Assembly: GCF_031450805.1 (NCBI RefSeq)
Contig: NZ_JARTVY010000001.1
Coordinates: forward strand, 124,001 to 188,000
Length of the DNA stretch: 64,000 nt
Direction of reading: 5' to 3'
Source: Caballeronia sp031450805
GTDB taxonomy: Bacteria > Pseudomonadota > Gammaproteobacteria > Burkholderiales > Burkholderiaceae
Shown: one piece after another, positions 18,906-27,858 of the stretch
Numbering within the stretch: the stretch's first letter is position 1
Layout of the letters: each line of letters starts with the position of its first letter
Notes under the pieces: model-generated
What the model saw: only the letters and a program-made list of their open reading frames with translations
Databases searched by the model: none
What the model was told of the DNA's origin: nothing
Program-made: the position numbers and the translations under genes

Positions 18906-18973
18906 AAGCCGCCCTTTCCTTACTTGCCTTGGGGCGGCCGGTCAACCGCCGCCCGCCAGGAGACACCCGCTCG

Positions 18974-19807
18974 ATGAAAGTCATCAGCTCCATTCACGAA
19001 CTGCGCGACCAGTTGCGCGGCCAGAACCGCACCGCCTTCGTCCCGACGATGGGCAACCTTCACGAAGGCCATCTCTCGCTGATGCGTCTCGCGCGGCAGC
19101 ACGGCGATCCGGTCGTCGCGAGCATCTTCGTCAACCGGCTGCAATTCGGTCCGAACGAAGACTTCGACAAATATCCGCGCACGCTGCTGGACGATATCGA
19201 GAAGCTGCAAAGCGAAAACGTGTACGTGCTGTTCGCGCCGACGGAAACCGATATGTATCCGGAGCCGCAGCAGTATCGCGTGCATCCGCCGCACAACCTC
19301 GGCGACATTCTCGAAGGCGAGTTCCGCCCCGGCTTCTTCCAGGGCGTGTGCACGGTCGTGATGAAGCTGATGTCGTGCGTGCAGCCGCGCGTCGCGGTGT
19401 TCGGCAAGAAGGACTACCAGCAGTTGATGATCGTGCGGCAGATGTGCCACCAGTTCGCGCTGCCGACGGAAATCATCGCGGCCGAGACCGTGCGCGACGA
19501 AGACGGCCTCGCGCTGTCGTCGCGCAATCGCTTTTTGTCGGCGGACGAGCGTGCCGAAGCGCCGCAGCTCGCGCTGCAACTGAACCGCGTGCGCGAAGGC
19601 GTGCTGTCTGGCAATCGCGATATCGCCGCACTGGAGCGCGACGCGATGAACGCGCTCGCCGAACGCGGCTGGAAGCCCGATTACATCAGCGTGCGCAAGC
19701 GCGTCGACCTGCTCGCGCCGGGCGAAGCGGATGCGAACGCGCCGCTCGTCGTGCTGGCAGCGGCGAAACTGGGCAACACGCGCCTCATCGACAATCTGGA
19801 AATCTGA
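18974..19807 (+). CDS. panC: Pantothenate synthetase
   Basis: This enzyme joins pantoate and beta-alanine with ATP to make pantothenate. It has 277 residues with the HIGH-like ATP motif PTMGNLHEGHLSL (about 24-36), FVNRLQFGPNEDFDKYP, and the KMSKS-like segment FGKKDYQQL. The ATG at 18974 has AGGAGA upstream. It is followed after 14 bases by panD, whose product supplies beta-alanine, so the two form a pathway pair. Confidence 0.97.
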   Translation: MKVISSIHELRDQLRGQNRTAFVPTMGNLHEGHLSLMRLARQHGDPVVASIFVNRLQFGPNEDFDKYPRTLLDDIEKLQSENVYVLFAPTETDMYPEPQQYRVHPPHNLGDILEGEFRPGFFQGVCTVVMKLMSCVQPRVAVFGKKDYQQLMIVRQMCHQFALPTEIIAAETVRDEDGLALSSRNRFLSADERAEAPQLALQLNRVREGVLSGNRDIAALERDAMNALAERGWKPDYISVRKRVDLLAPGEADANAPLVVLAAAKLGNTRLIDNLEI

Positions 19808-19821
19808 AGGAAGTCTGCAAC

Positions 19822-20208
19822 ATGCAACGCACCATGCTCAAATCGAAGATTCATCGCGCGACGGTCACGCACTGCGAGCTGCATTACGAAGGCTCGTGCG
19901 CCATCGACGAGGACCTGCTCGAAGCGGCGAATCTGCTGGAGAACGAGCAAATCGACATCTGGAACGTGAACAACGGCGAGCGGCTCACGACGTACGCGAT
20001 CAAGGGCGAGCGCGGCAGCGGCATGATTTCGCTGAACGGATCGGCGGCGCGGCGCGCGCAACTCGGCGATCTGGTGATCATCGCGGCGTTCGCTTCGGTC
20101 GATGAGGAAGAGATCAAGGCGGGCTGGAAGCCGAACCTCGTGTTCGTCGATGGCGAGAACCGGATCAAGGGCAGCCGGGATCATGTGCCGGCGCAGAGCT
20201 GGACGTAA
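19822..20208 (+). CDS. panD: Aspartate 1-decarboxylase proenzyme
   Basis: This pyruvoyl enzyme makes beta-alanine from aspartate. It has 128 residues and cleaves itself between Gly24 and Ser25 (HYEGSCAID), leaving Ser25 as the pyruvoyl group. Other family features are IDIWNVNNGERLTTYAI and the GSAARRAQLGDLVII stretch. An AAGG element lies 14 bases before the ATG. It is last in the DUF3460-scpA-panC-panD unit and closed by the terminator at 20234-20266. Confidence 0.97.
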   Translation: MQRTMLKSKIHRATVTHCELHYEGSCAIDEDLLEAANLLENEQIDIWNVNNGERLTTYAIKGERGSGMISLNGSAARRAQLGDLVIIAAFASVDEEEIKAGWKPNLVFVDGENRIKGSRDHVPAQSWT

Positions 20209-20233
20209 TCTCCAGACCGAGTTGTAGTCGAGG

Positions 20234-20266
20234 CCGGCGCTTCTCTTTGGGGAGCGCCGGTTTTTT
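20234..20266 (+). terminator. Rho-independent terminator after panD
   Basis: An 8-bp stem (20234-20241 with 20253-20260), plus weaker inner pairs, is followed by six T. Confidence 0.9.
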
Positions 20267-20392
20267 CATGGCGAGGCCACATTCCTCGTTTCCGCTCGGG
20301 AACGAAACGTCCACGCAGAAGATCGCACAGCAACGGCCCGTGCGAGTCCGAAACCTCACTGCCGCAGGCGCAGCGCACCGGGAACGGCACGC

Positions 20393-21019
20393 CTACCTCC
20401 CCTGCGCCCACTCGACGATCGGCTGCCACTGCTCCAGATCCTTCTCGACCCGGCTCTTGGCCACGTCCCACAGCGTGAGGCCGTGCGCCGCGAGCTGCAC
20501 ATAGTTCTGCGTATCGCGCAGATAACCCAGCACCGGCAGATCGAGCCCGTCGACGAAACGATGCAACTGCTCCGCCGATCGCGTGCGCGCATCCACCCGC
20601 ATGCCGACCACGCCGACCTGGATCGCGCCCTTGCGCACCGCTTTTTCCTTCGCCAGCTTCGTCAGGAAGTCCTGCGTGGCCAGAATGTCGAACATCGATG
20701 GCTGCAGCGGCACGATGACCTTGTCGGCCAGTTGCAGCGCGAGCGCGAGCCGATTGCCATGCACGCCGGCCGGCGTATCCACGATGGCTTTTTCCAGACC
20801 TTTCGGCGGCTTCGCGGGGGCATCGACATCGACGCCCCATTCTTCGATCTTCGGCAGCGTATCGACGCGCAGCGAAAGCCACGCATGGGCGGAGCGCTGC
20901 TTGTCGAGATCGGCGAGCGCGACCCATTCGCCGTTCGCCGCGAAGTAACCTGCGAGGTTGGTTGCGAGCGTGCTCTTGCCGACGCCGCCCTTCGGATTTG
21001 CCACCACGATCACGGTCAT
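20393..21019 (-). CDS. Orphan ParA/MinD-family ATPase
   Basis: This 208-residue P-loop ATPase has the deviant Walker A VANPKGGVGKSTLATN (about 6-21), the DLDKQRSAH segment and the switch IVDTPAGVHG. It is shorter than plasmid ParA proteins and lacks the N-terminal helix-turn-helix. No parB, centromere-like repeat or replication gene is nearby, so a chromosomal orphan that positions some other cargo is more likely than a partition locus. It starts at 21019 next to a divergent thioesterase gene. The partner cannot be told from the sequence. Confidence 0.85.
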   Translation of the reverse strand: MTVIVVANPKGGVGKSTLATNLAGYFAANGEWVALADLDKQRSAHAWLSLRVDTLPKIEEWGVDVDAPAKPPKGLEKAIVDTPAGVHGNRLALALQLADKVIVPLQPSMFDILATQDFLTKLAKEKAVRKGAIQVGVVGMRVDARTRSAEQLHRFVDGLDLPVLGYLRDTQNYVQLAAHGLTLWDVAKSRVEKDLEQWQPIVEWAQGR

Positions 21020-21204
21020 GAAAGGTCCTGGAGTTTGTCCGGCGCGGCGTTATCGCAAGACGACGCGCACGATTTCGTCGTTATAGAACGGATGCATGAT
21101 TCGAGCCGTTGATATTATCGGCAAAACCGGCGCGCGCGGCACGCTGGCCGAACGGCCAGGTCACGTCGCACGCGCCATTCATCACACTTCGACGGACCAC
21201 GCCC

Positions 21205-21621
21205 ATGCCGCTTCGCCCCGATGTCACGCTCGATTTCCTGCGCAACCGCCAGAAAGGCCGCCTGCCCGATCTGCTCGGCGTGCAGCTTCTGTCGCTCGAT
21301 GAAGGCGCGCTCACCGGCGAACTCGTGATCCGGCCGGAACTGCTCGCGCCGAACGGCTTTCTGCACGCGGCGACGGTCGTCGGTCTCGCGGATACATGCT
21401 GCGGCTACGCGTGCATCGCGCATCTGCCGGACAAGGCGCAGAACTTCACGACGCTCGAACTCAAGAGCAACCATGTGTCGACGGCGCGCGACGGAAAGAT
21501 CGTCGCGAAGGCGAGCGCCGTGCATCTCGGGCGCAGCACGCACGTCTGGGATGCGACGGTGACGAACGGCGACGGCAAGCTGATCGCGATGTTTCGGTGT
21601 ACGCAGATGATTCTTTATTGA
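21205..21621 (+). CDS. PaaI-type hotdog thioesterase
   Basis: This 138-residue single hotdog-domain protein contains the PaaI/YdiI-like stretch APNGFLHAATVVGLADTCCGYA and the late HLGRSTHVWDATVTNGDGKLIA. It should hydrolyse an acyl-CoA; the substrate is unknown. I chose MPLRPDVTLDF at 21205; the open frame begins at 21109 but adds residues unlike the family. It converges on cobQ with 7 bases between stops. Confidence 0.86.
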   Translation: MPLRPDVTLDFLRNRQKGRLPDLLGVQLLSLDEGALTGELVIRPELLAPNGFLHAATVVGLADTCCGYACIAHLPDKAQNFTTLELKSNHVSTARDGKIVAKASAVHLGRSTHVWDATVTNGDGKLIAMFRCTQMILY

Positions 21622-21628
21622 CGAAGGC

Positions 21629-23101
21629 TCACCCGAACGCCGCCATCAATGCATCGAGATCGAGCGCCTGCGCGAACGAATCCGCGAGCCGCTCGAGCGA
21701 TGCCTCCCGCAGCGCCGGATAATCCAACGGCGCGGCGTCCTCCACCCCCGCCCACGCGAGCAGCGCGGCGCACGCTTCGGGCGTATCGAAAAGGCCGTGC
21801 AGATACGTCGCGGCGACTTGTCCGTCGGATGAAATCCCGCCGTCGCCCCGTCCGCCGTCCAGCATGACGGCGGGATTGTCCAGCGCAGCGCCACGCGTGC
21901 GTCCCATGTGAATCTCGTAGCCGCGCACGCTTGCCTGCGCGCCGCCGATCGCGAGCCGCCCCGTCACGTTTTCCAGTTGTTTATGCGGCGTCAGCACGGT
22001 ATGAAGATCGAGCAAGCCGAGTCCATCGACACACCCCGCCGCGCCCTCGATGCCATCCGGATCGTCTATCTCGCGCCCGAGCATCTGCATGCCGCCGCAG
22101 ATGCCTAGCACCTTGCCGCCATATCGAAGATGCCGTGCGATCGCCCGATCCCAGCCGTTCTCGCGCAGCCACGCAAGATCGCGCTGCACGTTCTTCGATC
22201 CCGGCAGGACGATCAGATCCGCCGCCGGCGGCGCGACACCCCCGCGCACATACTCGAAATCGACCTGAGGATGCGCCCGCAACGCATCGAAGTCCGTGTG
22301 ATTGCTGATACGCGGCAACGCCGGCACGATCACCTTCAGCGCCGGCCGGTCGCCGCGTGCGTGAGCATCGCGCGGCAGCATGTCCTCGGCATCGAGCGTG
22401 AGGCCGTGCAGGTACGGCAGCACGCCGAGCACCGGCTTGCCCGTCTGTGCTTCCAGCCAGTCGAGGCCCGGCTTAAGCAACGAGAGATCGCCGCGAAACC
22501 GGTTGATGACGAAGCCCTCGACGCGCGCCCGCTCGCTCTCCGACAGGCACGCGAGCGTGCCGACGAGATGCGCGAACACGCCGCCGCGATCGATATCCGC
22601 AACCAGCACGACCGGGCAATCGACATGTTCCGCGAAGCCCATGTTGGCGATATCGCGATCGCGCAGATTGATCTCGGCGGGACTGCCCGCGCCTTCGACG
22701 ATGACCGCATCGAACTCGGCTTGCAGCCGCGCATAGGATGCGAGCACGGCATCGAAGGCAGTGCGCTTGTACTCGTGATACGCGCGGGCATCGAGATTGG
22801 CGTGCGCGTGGCCGTGAATGATGACCTGCGCGCCGCGATCGCTCGTCGGCTTCAGCAGCACAGGATTGAAGTCGATCCGCGCGGGCACGCCCGCCGCGAT
22901 CGCCTGCAGGGCCTGCGCGCGGCCAATCTCGCCGCCATCGACCGTCACCGCGCTGTTGAGCGCCATGTTCTGCGGCTTGAACGGTGCGACCTTCACGCCG
23001 TTTCGCCGCGCGAGGCGGCAGAGGCCCGCGACGAGCGTGCTCTTGCCGGCATCGGACGTGGTGCCCTGAATCATCAGCGTGCCGCGGGGCGTAAATGGCA
23101 T
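21629..23101 (-). CDS. cobQ: Cobyric acid synthase (adenosylcobyric acid amidating)
   Basis: This ATP- and glutamine-dependent enzyme amidates positions b, d, e and g of adenosylcobyrinic acid diamide. The 490-residue product has an N-terminal dethiobiotin-synthetase-like P-loop domain (MIQGTTSDAGKSTLVAG, about 10-26). Its C-terminal class I glutamine amidotransferase domain has the nucleophile Cys in VLGICGGMQMLG and a catalytic His in TYLHGLFD. It is divergent from cobU with only 56 bases between starts. Confidence 0.96.
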   Translation of the reverse strand: MPFTPRGTLMIQGTTSDAGKSTLVAGLCRLARRNGVKVAPFKPQNMALNSAVTVDGGEIGRAQALQAIAAGVPARIDFNPVLLKPTSDRGAQVIIHGHAHANLDARAYHEYKRTAFDAVLASYARLQAEFDAVIVEGAGSPAEINLRDRDIANMGFAEHVDCPVVLVADIDRGGVFAHLVGTLACLSESERARVEGFVINRFRGDLSLLKPGLDWLEAQTGKPVLGVLPYLHGLTLDAEDMLPRDAHARGDRPALKVIVPALPRISNHTDFDALRAHPQVDFEYVRGGVAPPAADLIVLPGSKNVQRDLAWLRENGWDRAIARHLRYGGKVLGICGGMQMLGREIDDPDGIEGAAGCVDGLGLLDLHTVLTPHKQLENVTGRLAIGGAQASVRGYEIHMGRTRGAALDNPAVMLDGGRGDGGISSDGQVAATYLHGLFDTPEACAALLAWAGVEDAAPLDYPALREASLERLADSFAQALDLDALMAAFG

Positions 23102-23145
23102 CGGGAAGTTCCTGGTAAGCGCAGCCCGCCATCTTATCCCGCCGC

Positions 23146-23151
23146 TACAAT
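23146..23151 (+). promoter_or_regulatory. Candidate -10 of cobU (possible leaderless start)
   Basis: TACAAT ends 6 bases before the cobU ATG at 23158, which would put the transcription start at or next to the ATG. No clear -35 is seen, and no ribosome site precedes the ATG. Confidence 0.35.
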
Positions 23152-23157
23152 ATTGCG

Positions 23158-23721
23158 ATGACCTCCAATGTCTTCACTCGCGACCTCACGTTCATCCTCG
23201 GCGGCGCCCGTTCGGGCAAGAGCGCCTATGCCGAACGTCTCGCCGATGAAAGCGGCCTGCCCGTCACCTACATTGCGACCGCGCGCATCGGCGATGCCGA
23301 ATTCGCCGAACGCGTGCGGCATCATCGCGAGCGGCGGCCCGCGCACTGGACGCTCGTCGAAGCGCCGCTCGACCTCGCGGGCGCATTGCGCGAAGCGGAC
23401 CACGCGGGACACTGCGTGCTGATCGATTGCCTCACGTTATGGCTCGCCAATCTGCTTTGCCCGCCCGAAGCCACGCACGACGAAACCGCCGCGCTTTCCT
23501 GCGAAGCGACGCAAGCCTTCGATGCCTTCGACCGCGCGCTCGCCGATGTACGCGGCAAGGTCATTGTCGTCAGCAACGAGATCGGGCTCGGCGTCGTGCC
23601 GCTCGGCTCGGTGACGCGTCTTTATGTCGACGAGCTCGGCCGCCTGAATCAGCGCGTCGCCGCCGCGAGCACGCACGCCGTGTTGATGGTCGCGGGCCTG
23701 CCGCTCGCGCTCAAGGGCTGA
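23158..23721 (+). CDS. cobU: Adenosylcobinamide kinase / guanylyltransferase
   Basis: This bifunctional enzyme phosphorylates adenosylcobinamide and adds GMP in nucleotide-loop assembly. The 187-residue product has the P-loop LGGARSGKSAYAE (about 14-26), the RHHRERRP segment near the GMP-binding histidine, DCLTLWLANLL and VSNEIGLGVVP. There is no ribosome site, and a -10-like box touches the start. It begins the plus-strand run cobU-cbiB-cobC-btuF-like; cbiB starts 4 bases after its stop. Confidence 0.96.
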   Translation: MTSNVFTRDLTFILGGARSGKSAYAERLADESGLPVTYIATARIGDAEFAERVRHHRERRPAHWTLVEAPLDLAGALREADHAGHCVLIDCLTLWLANLLCPPEATHDETAALSCEATQAFDAFDRALADVRGKVIVVSNEIGLGVVPLGSVTRLYVDELGRLNQRVAAASTHAVLMVAGLPLALKG

Positions 23722-23725
23722 CGCG

Positions 23726-24667
23726 ATGCTGCTGCTCTCCGTCTACGCGATGGCGCTGCTCGCGGTGCTCGGCGTGATCGTGGATCGCATATTCGGCGAA
23801 CCGCGCAGGCGGCATCCACTCGTCGGCTTCGGCACGCTCGCCGCAAGAATCGAAGCGCGCATGAATACGGGGCATCGCGCACGGCCGGCAGGAATCGTCG
23901 CGTGGTTCGCGGCGGTCGCGCCGCCTGTCGTGATCGCGTGGATGCTGGTGAGCGTGCTGCCGTTCACGTATGCATGCCTCGTCCACGTCCTGCTGCTGTG
24001 GTTCGCGCTCGGCGCCAAGAGCTTGCGCGAGCATATCGCGCCGATCGCCCGCGCGCTGAGTTTCGGCGATATCGACGGCGCGCGCACGCTGACATCGCGC
24101 ATCGTGTCCCGCGATACCTCGCACGCCGATGAAAACGCGCTCTCGCGTGCGGCCGTCGAATCGGCATTGGAGAACGGCAACGATGCGATCTTCGGCGCGC
24201 TGTTCTGGTTCGCGATAGCGGGCGGCCCCGGCGCGCTCGCGTTTCGTCTCGCGAACACGCTCGATGCGATGTGGGGCTATCGCACGCCGCGTTATCTGCG
24301 CTTCGGCTGGGCGGCCGCGCGCTTCGACGACGTGCTCAACTTCATTCCCGCGCGGCTGACGGCGGCGACCTACGCGCTCACCGGCGATACGCGCATGGCG
24401 TGGCATTGCTGGCGAACGCAGGCGCGCTCCTGGGACAGCCCGAACGCGGGCCCGGTGATGGCGTCGGGCGCGGGCAGCCTCAACGTGCTGATCGGCGGCG
24501 CGGCGGTGTATCACGGCGTGCTCGAAGCCCGGCCGACGCTCGGCGCGGGCCACGATGCAACGCCACGCGATGTGGTGGCCGCATTGCGCCTCGTCGATCG
24601 TTCCATGATGTTGTGGCTCGCGGTGCTGCTCGTGCTTGCGGTTTTCAGTGTGACGACGAATGGCTGA
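23726..24667 (+). CDS. cbiB: Adenosylcobinamide-phosphate synthase
   Basis: This integral membrane enzyme attaches the aminopropanol arm (or its phosphate) to adenosylcobyric acid. The 313-residue product has several hydrophobic helices and the family motifs DRIFGEPRRRHPLVGFG, SRDTSHADENALSRAAVES, GALFWFAIAGGPGAL and MASGAGSLNVLIGG. It is called CobD in Pseudomonas-type nomenclature. Its end overlaps the start of the next gene by 8 bases. Confidence 0.95.
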   Translation: MLLLSVYAMALLAVLGVIVDRIFGEPRRRHPLVGFGTLAARIEARMNTGHRARPAGIVAWFAAVAPPVVIAWMLVSVLPFTYACLVHVLLLWFALGAKSLREHIAPIARALSFGDIDGARTLTSRIVSRDTSHADENALSRAAVESALENGNDAIFGALFWFAIAGGPGALAFRLANTLDAMWGYRTPRYLRFGWAAARFDDVLNFIPARLTAATYALTGDTRMAWHCWRTQARSWDSPNAGPVMASGAGSLNVLIGGAAVYHGVLEARPTLGAGHDATPRDVVAALRLVDRSMMLWLAVLLVLAVFSVTTNG

Positions 24668-25655
24668 TGCAATCCTCCACGGCGGCAATCTGCGCGAAGC
24701 CGCGCGCCGCTACGCAATCGCACTCGACGACTGGCTCGACCTGTCGACGGGCATCAATCCGCGCGGGTATCCGGTGCCGCCCGTGCCGCCCGACGCATGG
24801 CGGCGCCTGCCCGAAGACGACGACGGCCTCGCCGATTGCGCCGCGCGTTACTATGGCGCGCCGCACGCGCTGCCGGTAGCCGGATCGCAGGCGGCGATCC
24901 GCGCATTGCCTCAGATACTCACGCGCGGCGTCGCGGGCGTCGCGCCGCTGGCTTACGGCGAATACGCGCCGGCGTTCGCGCGCGCGGGGCATTCCATCGA
25001 CACGTTCGACATCACGTGCGCCGATCTACCGGCGACGCTCGATCACGTGATCATCGGGAATCCGAACAATCCGACCGCTGACCGCCTTTCACGCGAAACG
25101 CTGATGCGCTGGCACGCGCAACTTGCATCGCGCGGCGGAACGCTGATCGTCGATGAAGCCTTCGCCGACGTGGACCCGGATGCATCGCTTGCCGCCGAGA
25201 CGGCGCGCGACGGGCTCGTCGTGCTGCGCTCCGTGGGCAAGTTCTTCGGGCTCGCGGGCATCCGCGCGGGCTTCGTGCTCGCCGCGCCCGCCATGACCGG
25301 TGCGTTGCGCGATGCGCTCGGCGCGTGGACCGTCGGCGGCCCGGCGCGTCATGCGACGATCGCGGCGTTCGCCGACCATGCATGGCAGCACGAAACCCGC
25401 GACCGCCTGAAACGCGATGGCGCGCGTCTCGCCGCCCTCATCGCGCGTCATGGCTTCGACGTGCGCGCGACGCCGCTCTTTACGTGGACGCCGACGCCGC
25501 GCGCACCTTCGCTGCAACATGAACTGGCGATGCGCGGTATCTGGACGCGTCTGTTCGACCGACCGGGAATGACGACGAGCCTTCGCATCGGCTTGGCCGG
25601 CAGCGAAGGCGACTGGGCGCGGCTCGAACGCGCACTCGCGGAGATTCGCGCATGA
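24660..25655 (+). CDS. cobC: Threonine-phosphate decarboxylase (CobC, PLP enzyme)
   Basis: The 331-residue fold-type I aminotransferase-like enzyme makes aminopropanol phosphate for the step carried out by CbiB. Motifs are LHGGNLREAARRYA at the start, LDLSTGINPRGYP, NPNNPTADRL, and PLP lysine in SVGKFFGLAGIRAG, with the late LRIGLAGSEGDW. It is called CobD in Salmonella. It overlaps cbiB upstream and the binding-protein gene downstream by 4 bases (ATGA), indicating translational coupling. Confidence 0.93.
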   Translation: MADAILHGGNLREAARRYAIALDDWLDLSTGINPRGYPVPPVPPDAWRRLPEDDDGLADCAARYYGAPHALPVAGSQAAIRALPQILTRGVAGVAPLAYGEYAPAFARAGHSIDTFDITCADLPATLDHVIIGNPNNPTADRLSRETLMRWHAQLASRGGTLIVDEAFADVDPDASLAAETARDGLVVLRSVGKFFGLAGIRAGFVLAAPAMTGALRDALGAWTVGGPARHATIAAFADHAWQHETRDRLKRDGARLAALIARHGFDVRATPLFTWTPTPRAPSLQHELAMRGIWTRLFDRPGMTTSLRIGLAGSEGDWARLERALAEIRA

Positions 25656-26533
25656 GGTTCGTCGCGCTCGTCGCCCTCTTCGTCGCGATGCACGCTCAGG
25701 CCGCGATCACCGTCACCGACGACACCGGCGCGCCCGTCACCCTCCCCGCTCCGGCGACGCGAGTGGTAAGCCTCGCGCCGCACGTCACCGAATTGCTGTT
25801 CGCGGCGGGCGGCGGCGCGCGCATCGTCGGCACGGTGAGTTACAGCGATTACCCGAAGGAAGCGCAGGCGATCCCGCGCGTCGGCGACAACAAGGCGCTC
25901 GATCTCGAACGCATCGTCGCGCTGCATCCCGACCTGATCGTCGTGTGGCGGCATGGCAATGCCGCGCGTCAGATGGATCGCCTCAAAGCGCTCGGCATTC
26001 CGCTCTATTTCAGCGAGCCGAAGCGTCTCGACGATATCGCCGCGAGCATCGACAAGCTCGGCGCACTGCTCGGCACGCAAGAGCACGCGCGTGCCGCATC
26101 GACGGCCTTCACACGCAACATCGCGCAACTGCGTGCGAAGTACGCCGCGCTGCCGCCGGTGCGCGTCTTCTATCAGGTCTGGGACGATCCGCTGATGACG
26201 CTCAATCGCGACAACGTGCTCAGCGAAGTCATCGGCTTGTGCGGCGGCGAGAACGTGTTCGCAGCCGAAGCGCCGCGCGTGCCGACGATATCGACCGAAG
26301 CCGTGCTCGCGGCCAACCCGGAAGCCATCGTCACCGCGACGCCCGGCGCCACGAAGCCGGATCGCGCGCTGCCGGCGCTGGATCGATGGAAGCGCTGGAC
26401 GTCGATGACCGCGGTGGCGCGCGGCAATCTGTTCGGCATCGATGGCGACGTCATCAATCGACCGACGCCGCGCATCGCGCTCGGTGCGGCGGAGCTTTGT
26501 CGCGATCTGGATGTTGCGCGAAGGAAGCGCTGA
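25652..26533 (+). CDS. btuF: Cobalamin-binding periplasmic protein, BtuF-like
   Basis: The 293-residue protein has a short signal peptide (MRFVALVALFVAMHAQA) and a helical-backbone metal/corrinoid-receptor domain. Family stretches are VVSLAPHVTELLFAAGGG, IVGTVSYSDYP, RVGDNKALDLERIVALHPDLIV and the C-terminal IDGDVINRPTPRI. In context it delivers cobalamin to the permease encoded at 28.9-30.7 kb on the other strand. Class and location strongly suggest BtuF, but siderophore-type ligands share this fold. It ends 9 bases before the convergent phosphatase gene. Confidence 0.87.
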   Translation: MRFVALVALFVAMHAQAAITVTDDTGAPVTLPAPATRVVSLAPHVTELLFAAGGGARIVGTVSYSDYPKEAQAIPRVGDNKALDLERIVALHPDLIVVWRHGNAARQMDRLKALGIPLYFSEPKRLDDIAASIDKLGALLGTQEHARAASTAFTRNIAQLRAKYAALPPVRVFYQVWDDPLMTLNRDNVLSEVIGLCGGENVFAAEAPRVPTISTEAVLAANPEAIVTATPGATKPDRALPALDRWKRWTSMTAVARGNLFGIDGDVINRPTPRIALGAAELCRDLDVARRKR

Positions 26534-26542
26534 CGGCGACGC

Positions 26543-27112
26543 TCAGGCGTTCCATCGCACGACGATCCACCCCGCATCCATACGGCGAAGCCACACGATC
26601 CCTTCGAAATCGAGCGCCCACTGCAGCACGTTCGCATGGTCGAGCCGCAGCAAGCGCGCCGCGAGAACACGCATGACGCCCGCATGGGCGACGACGTGCA
26701 TGGTGCGCGAAGCATCGGCGGATGCGTCGTCGAACCAGTCGGTCACGCGCGCGCTGAACTGCGCGAGACTTTCGCCGCCATGCGGACGCGCATGTTCGAG
26801 ATCGGCGGCCCACGCATCGATCATCGCGCGATCGATGTCGTTCCACGCGCAGCCTTCCCACGCGCCGAAATGCATCTCGGCGAGACGCGCATCGATGCTG
26901 GCCGATCCGAGCGCATGCGCCAGCGACGCGCATCGGCGCAACGGACTCGAATGCCATCCGTCGATGCAATCGGGCACGTTCAGCGCACGCATCCGCGCAA
27001 GCAAGCCGCCCGCCGTTTCGTTCGCATCGCGAAGAAGCGGCGCGTCGGTCTGGCCGTAGCACACGCCCGCGTCGATATCGACAGCGGGATGACGTATCAG
27101 TACGAGATCCAT
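26543..27112 (-). CDS. Histidine phosphatase, probable alpha-ribazole phosphatase
   Basis: The 189-residue protein has the phosphoglycerate-mutase-type motif VLIRHPAVDIDAG (the usual RHG reads RHP), the second arginine in SPLRRCASLAHAL, MHFGAWEG, and the late His in VVAHAGVMRVLA. Its position at the end of the cobT-cobS operon fits removal of the 5' phosphate from alpha-ribazole phosphate or adenosylcobalamin phosphate. The start is the ATG at 27112, inside the end of cobS (16-base overlap). A longer open frame upstream belongs to cobS and cobT sequence read out of frame. Confidence 0.88.
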   Translation of the reverse strand: MDLVLIRHPAVDIDAGVCYGQTDAPLLRDANETAGGLLARMRALNVPDCIDGWHSSPLRRCASLAHALGSASIDARLAEMHFGAWEGCAWNDIDRAMIDAWAADLEHARPHGGESLAQFSARVTDWFDDASADASRTMHVVAHAGVMRVLAARLLRLDHANVLQWALDFEGIVWLRRMDAGWIVVRWNA

Positions 27113-27858
27113 GCGAGCCCGATGAGATAGATCGCGATTTCGAACACCTGCTGCGCGAAGCCCAGGCAATCGCCCGTATAGCCGCCGATGCGCCGCACGA
27201 AGTAGCGTCCTGCGATGAAACGTATCGATGCGAGAGCGACGATCGTCAGGAAGGCGAACTTCCAGCCGAACGTGAAAAGCCACGGCAAGCCGAACGCCAT
27301 TGCCAGCGCGAACGGCATCGCGCTCATGCGCTGCGCGACCGGCTTCGCCTTGCCTTCGGCGCGCACGTAGTCGAGCGTCACGAGATAGCTGATCGCGAAC
27401 GCGCGGCTCGCGGCATGCGCGGCGACCATCAGCGTCGCGGCGCGCATCGGCGGCAAGGCGGCCAGCGCCTGCCACTTGAGCGCCAGCGCGATGACGAGCG
27501 CAATCGCCCCAAACGCGCCGATGCGCGAATCGTGCATGATGCGCAACACGTCGTCGCGCGTGTAGCCGCCGCCGAAGGCATCGGCGCAATCGGCGAGGCC
27601 GTCTTCGTGGAACGCGCCGGTCAGCACGAGCGTCGTGGCCATCGACAGCAACACCGCCACGCCCGCCGGAAACACGTGCAGCGCCGCGAGATAAACGAGG
27701 GCCGCGACGCCGCCGACCATCGCGCCGACGAGCGGAAAGTAGCGCGCCGCCGCGTTCAGATAACCGGGATCGAACCCGACCCAGCGTGGCACCGGCACGC
27801 GTGTGAAGTAGCCGAGCGCGGTGAAGAAGTAGCGCAGCTCGTCGAGCGCGCGGCTCAT
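27097..27858 (-). CDS. cobS: Adenosylcobinamide-GDP ribazoletransferase
   Basis: This membrane enzyme joins adenosylcobinamide-GDP and alpha-ribazole (phosphate) to give cobalamin (phosphate). The 253-residue product starts MSRALDELRYFFTALGYFTRVPVP and has about six hydrophobic helices and the metal-binding motif GAFHEDGLADCADAFGGG, typical of CobS/CobV. The start overlaps the end of cobT by 4 bases. The upstream open frame to 28068 is ignored because it lies within cobT. Confidence 0.95.
   Translation of the reverse strand: MSRALDELRYFFTALGYFTRVPVPRWVGFDPGYLNAAARYFPLVGAMVGGVAALVYLAALHVFPAGVAVLLSMATTLVLTGAFHEDGLADCADAFGGGYTRDDVLRIMHDSRIGAFGAIALVIALALKWQALAALPPMRAATLMVAAHAASRAFAISYLVTLDYVRAEGKAKPVAQRMSAMPFALAMAFGLPWLFTFGWKFAFLTIVALASIRFIAGRYFVRRIGGYTGDCLGFAQQVFEIAIYLIGLAWISY

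Noticed and set aside
20393..21019. Plasmid-type partition locus or integrated element
   Set aside because: No ParB, replication gene, integrase or repeats; surrounding genes are ordinary core genes.
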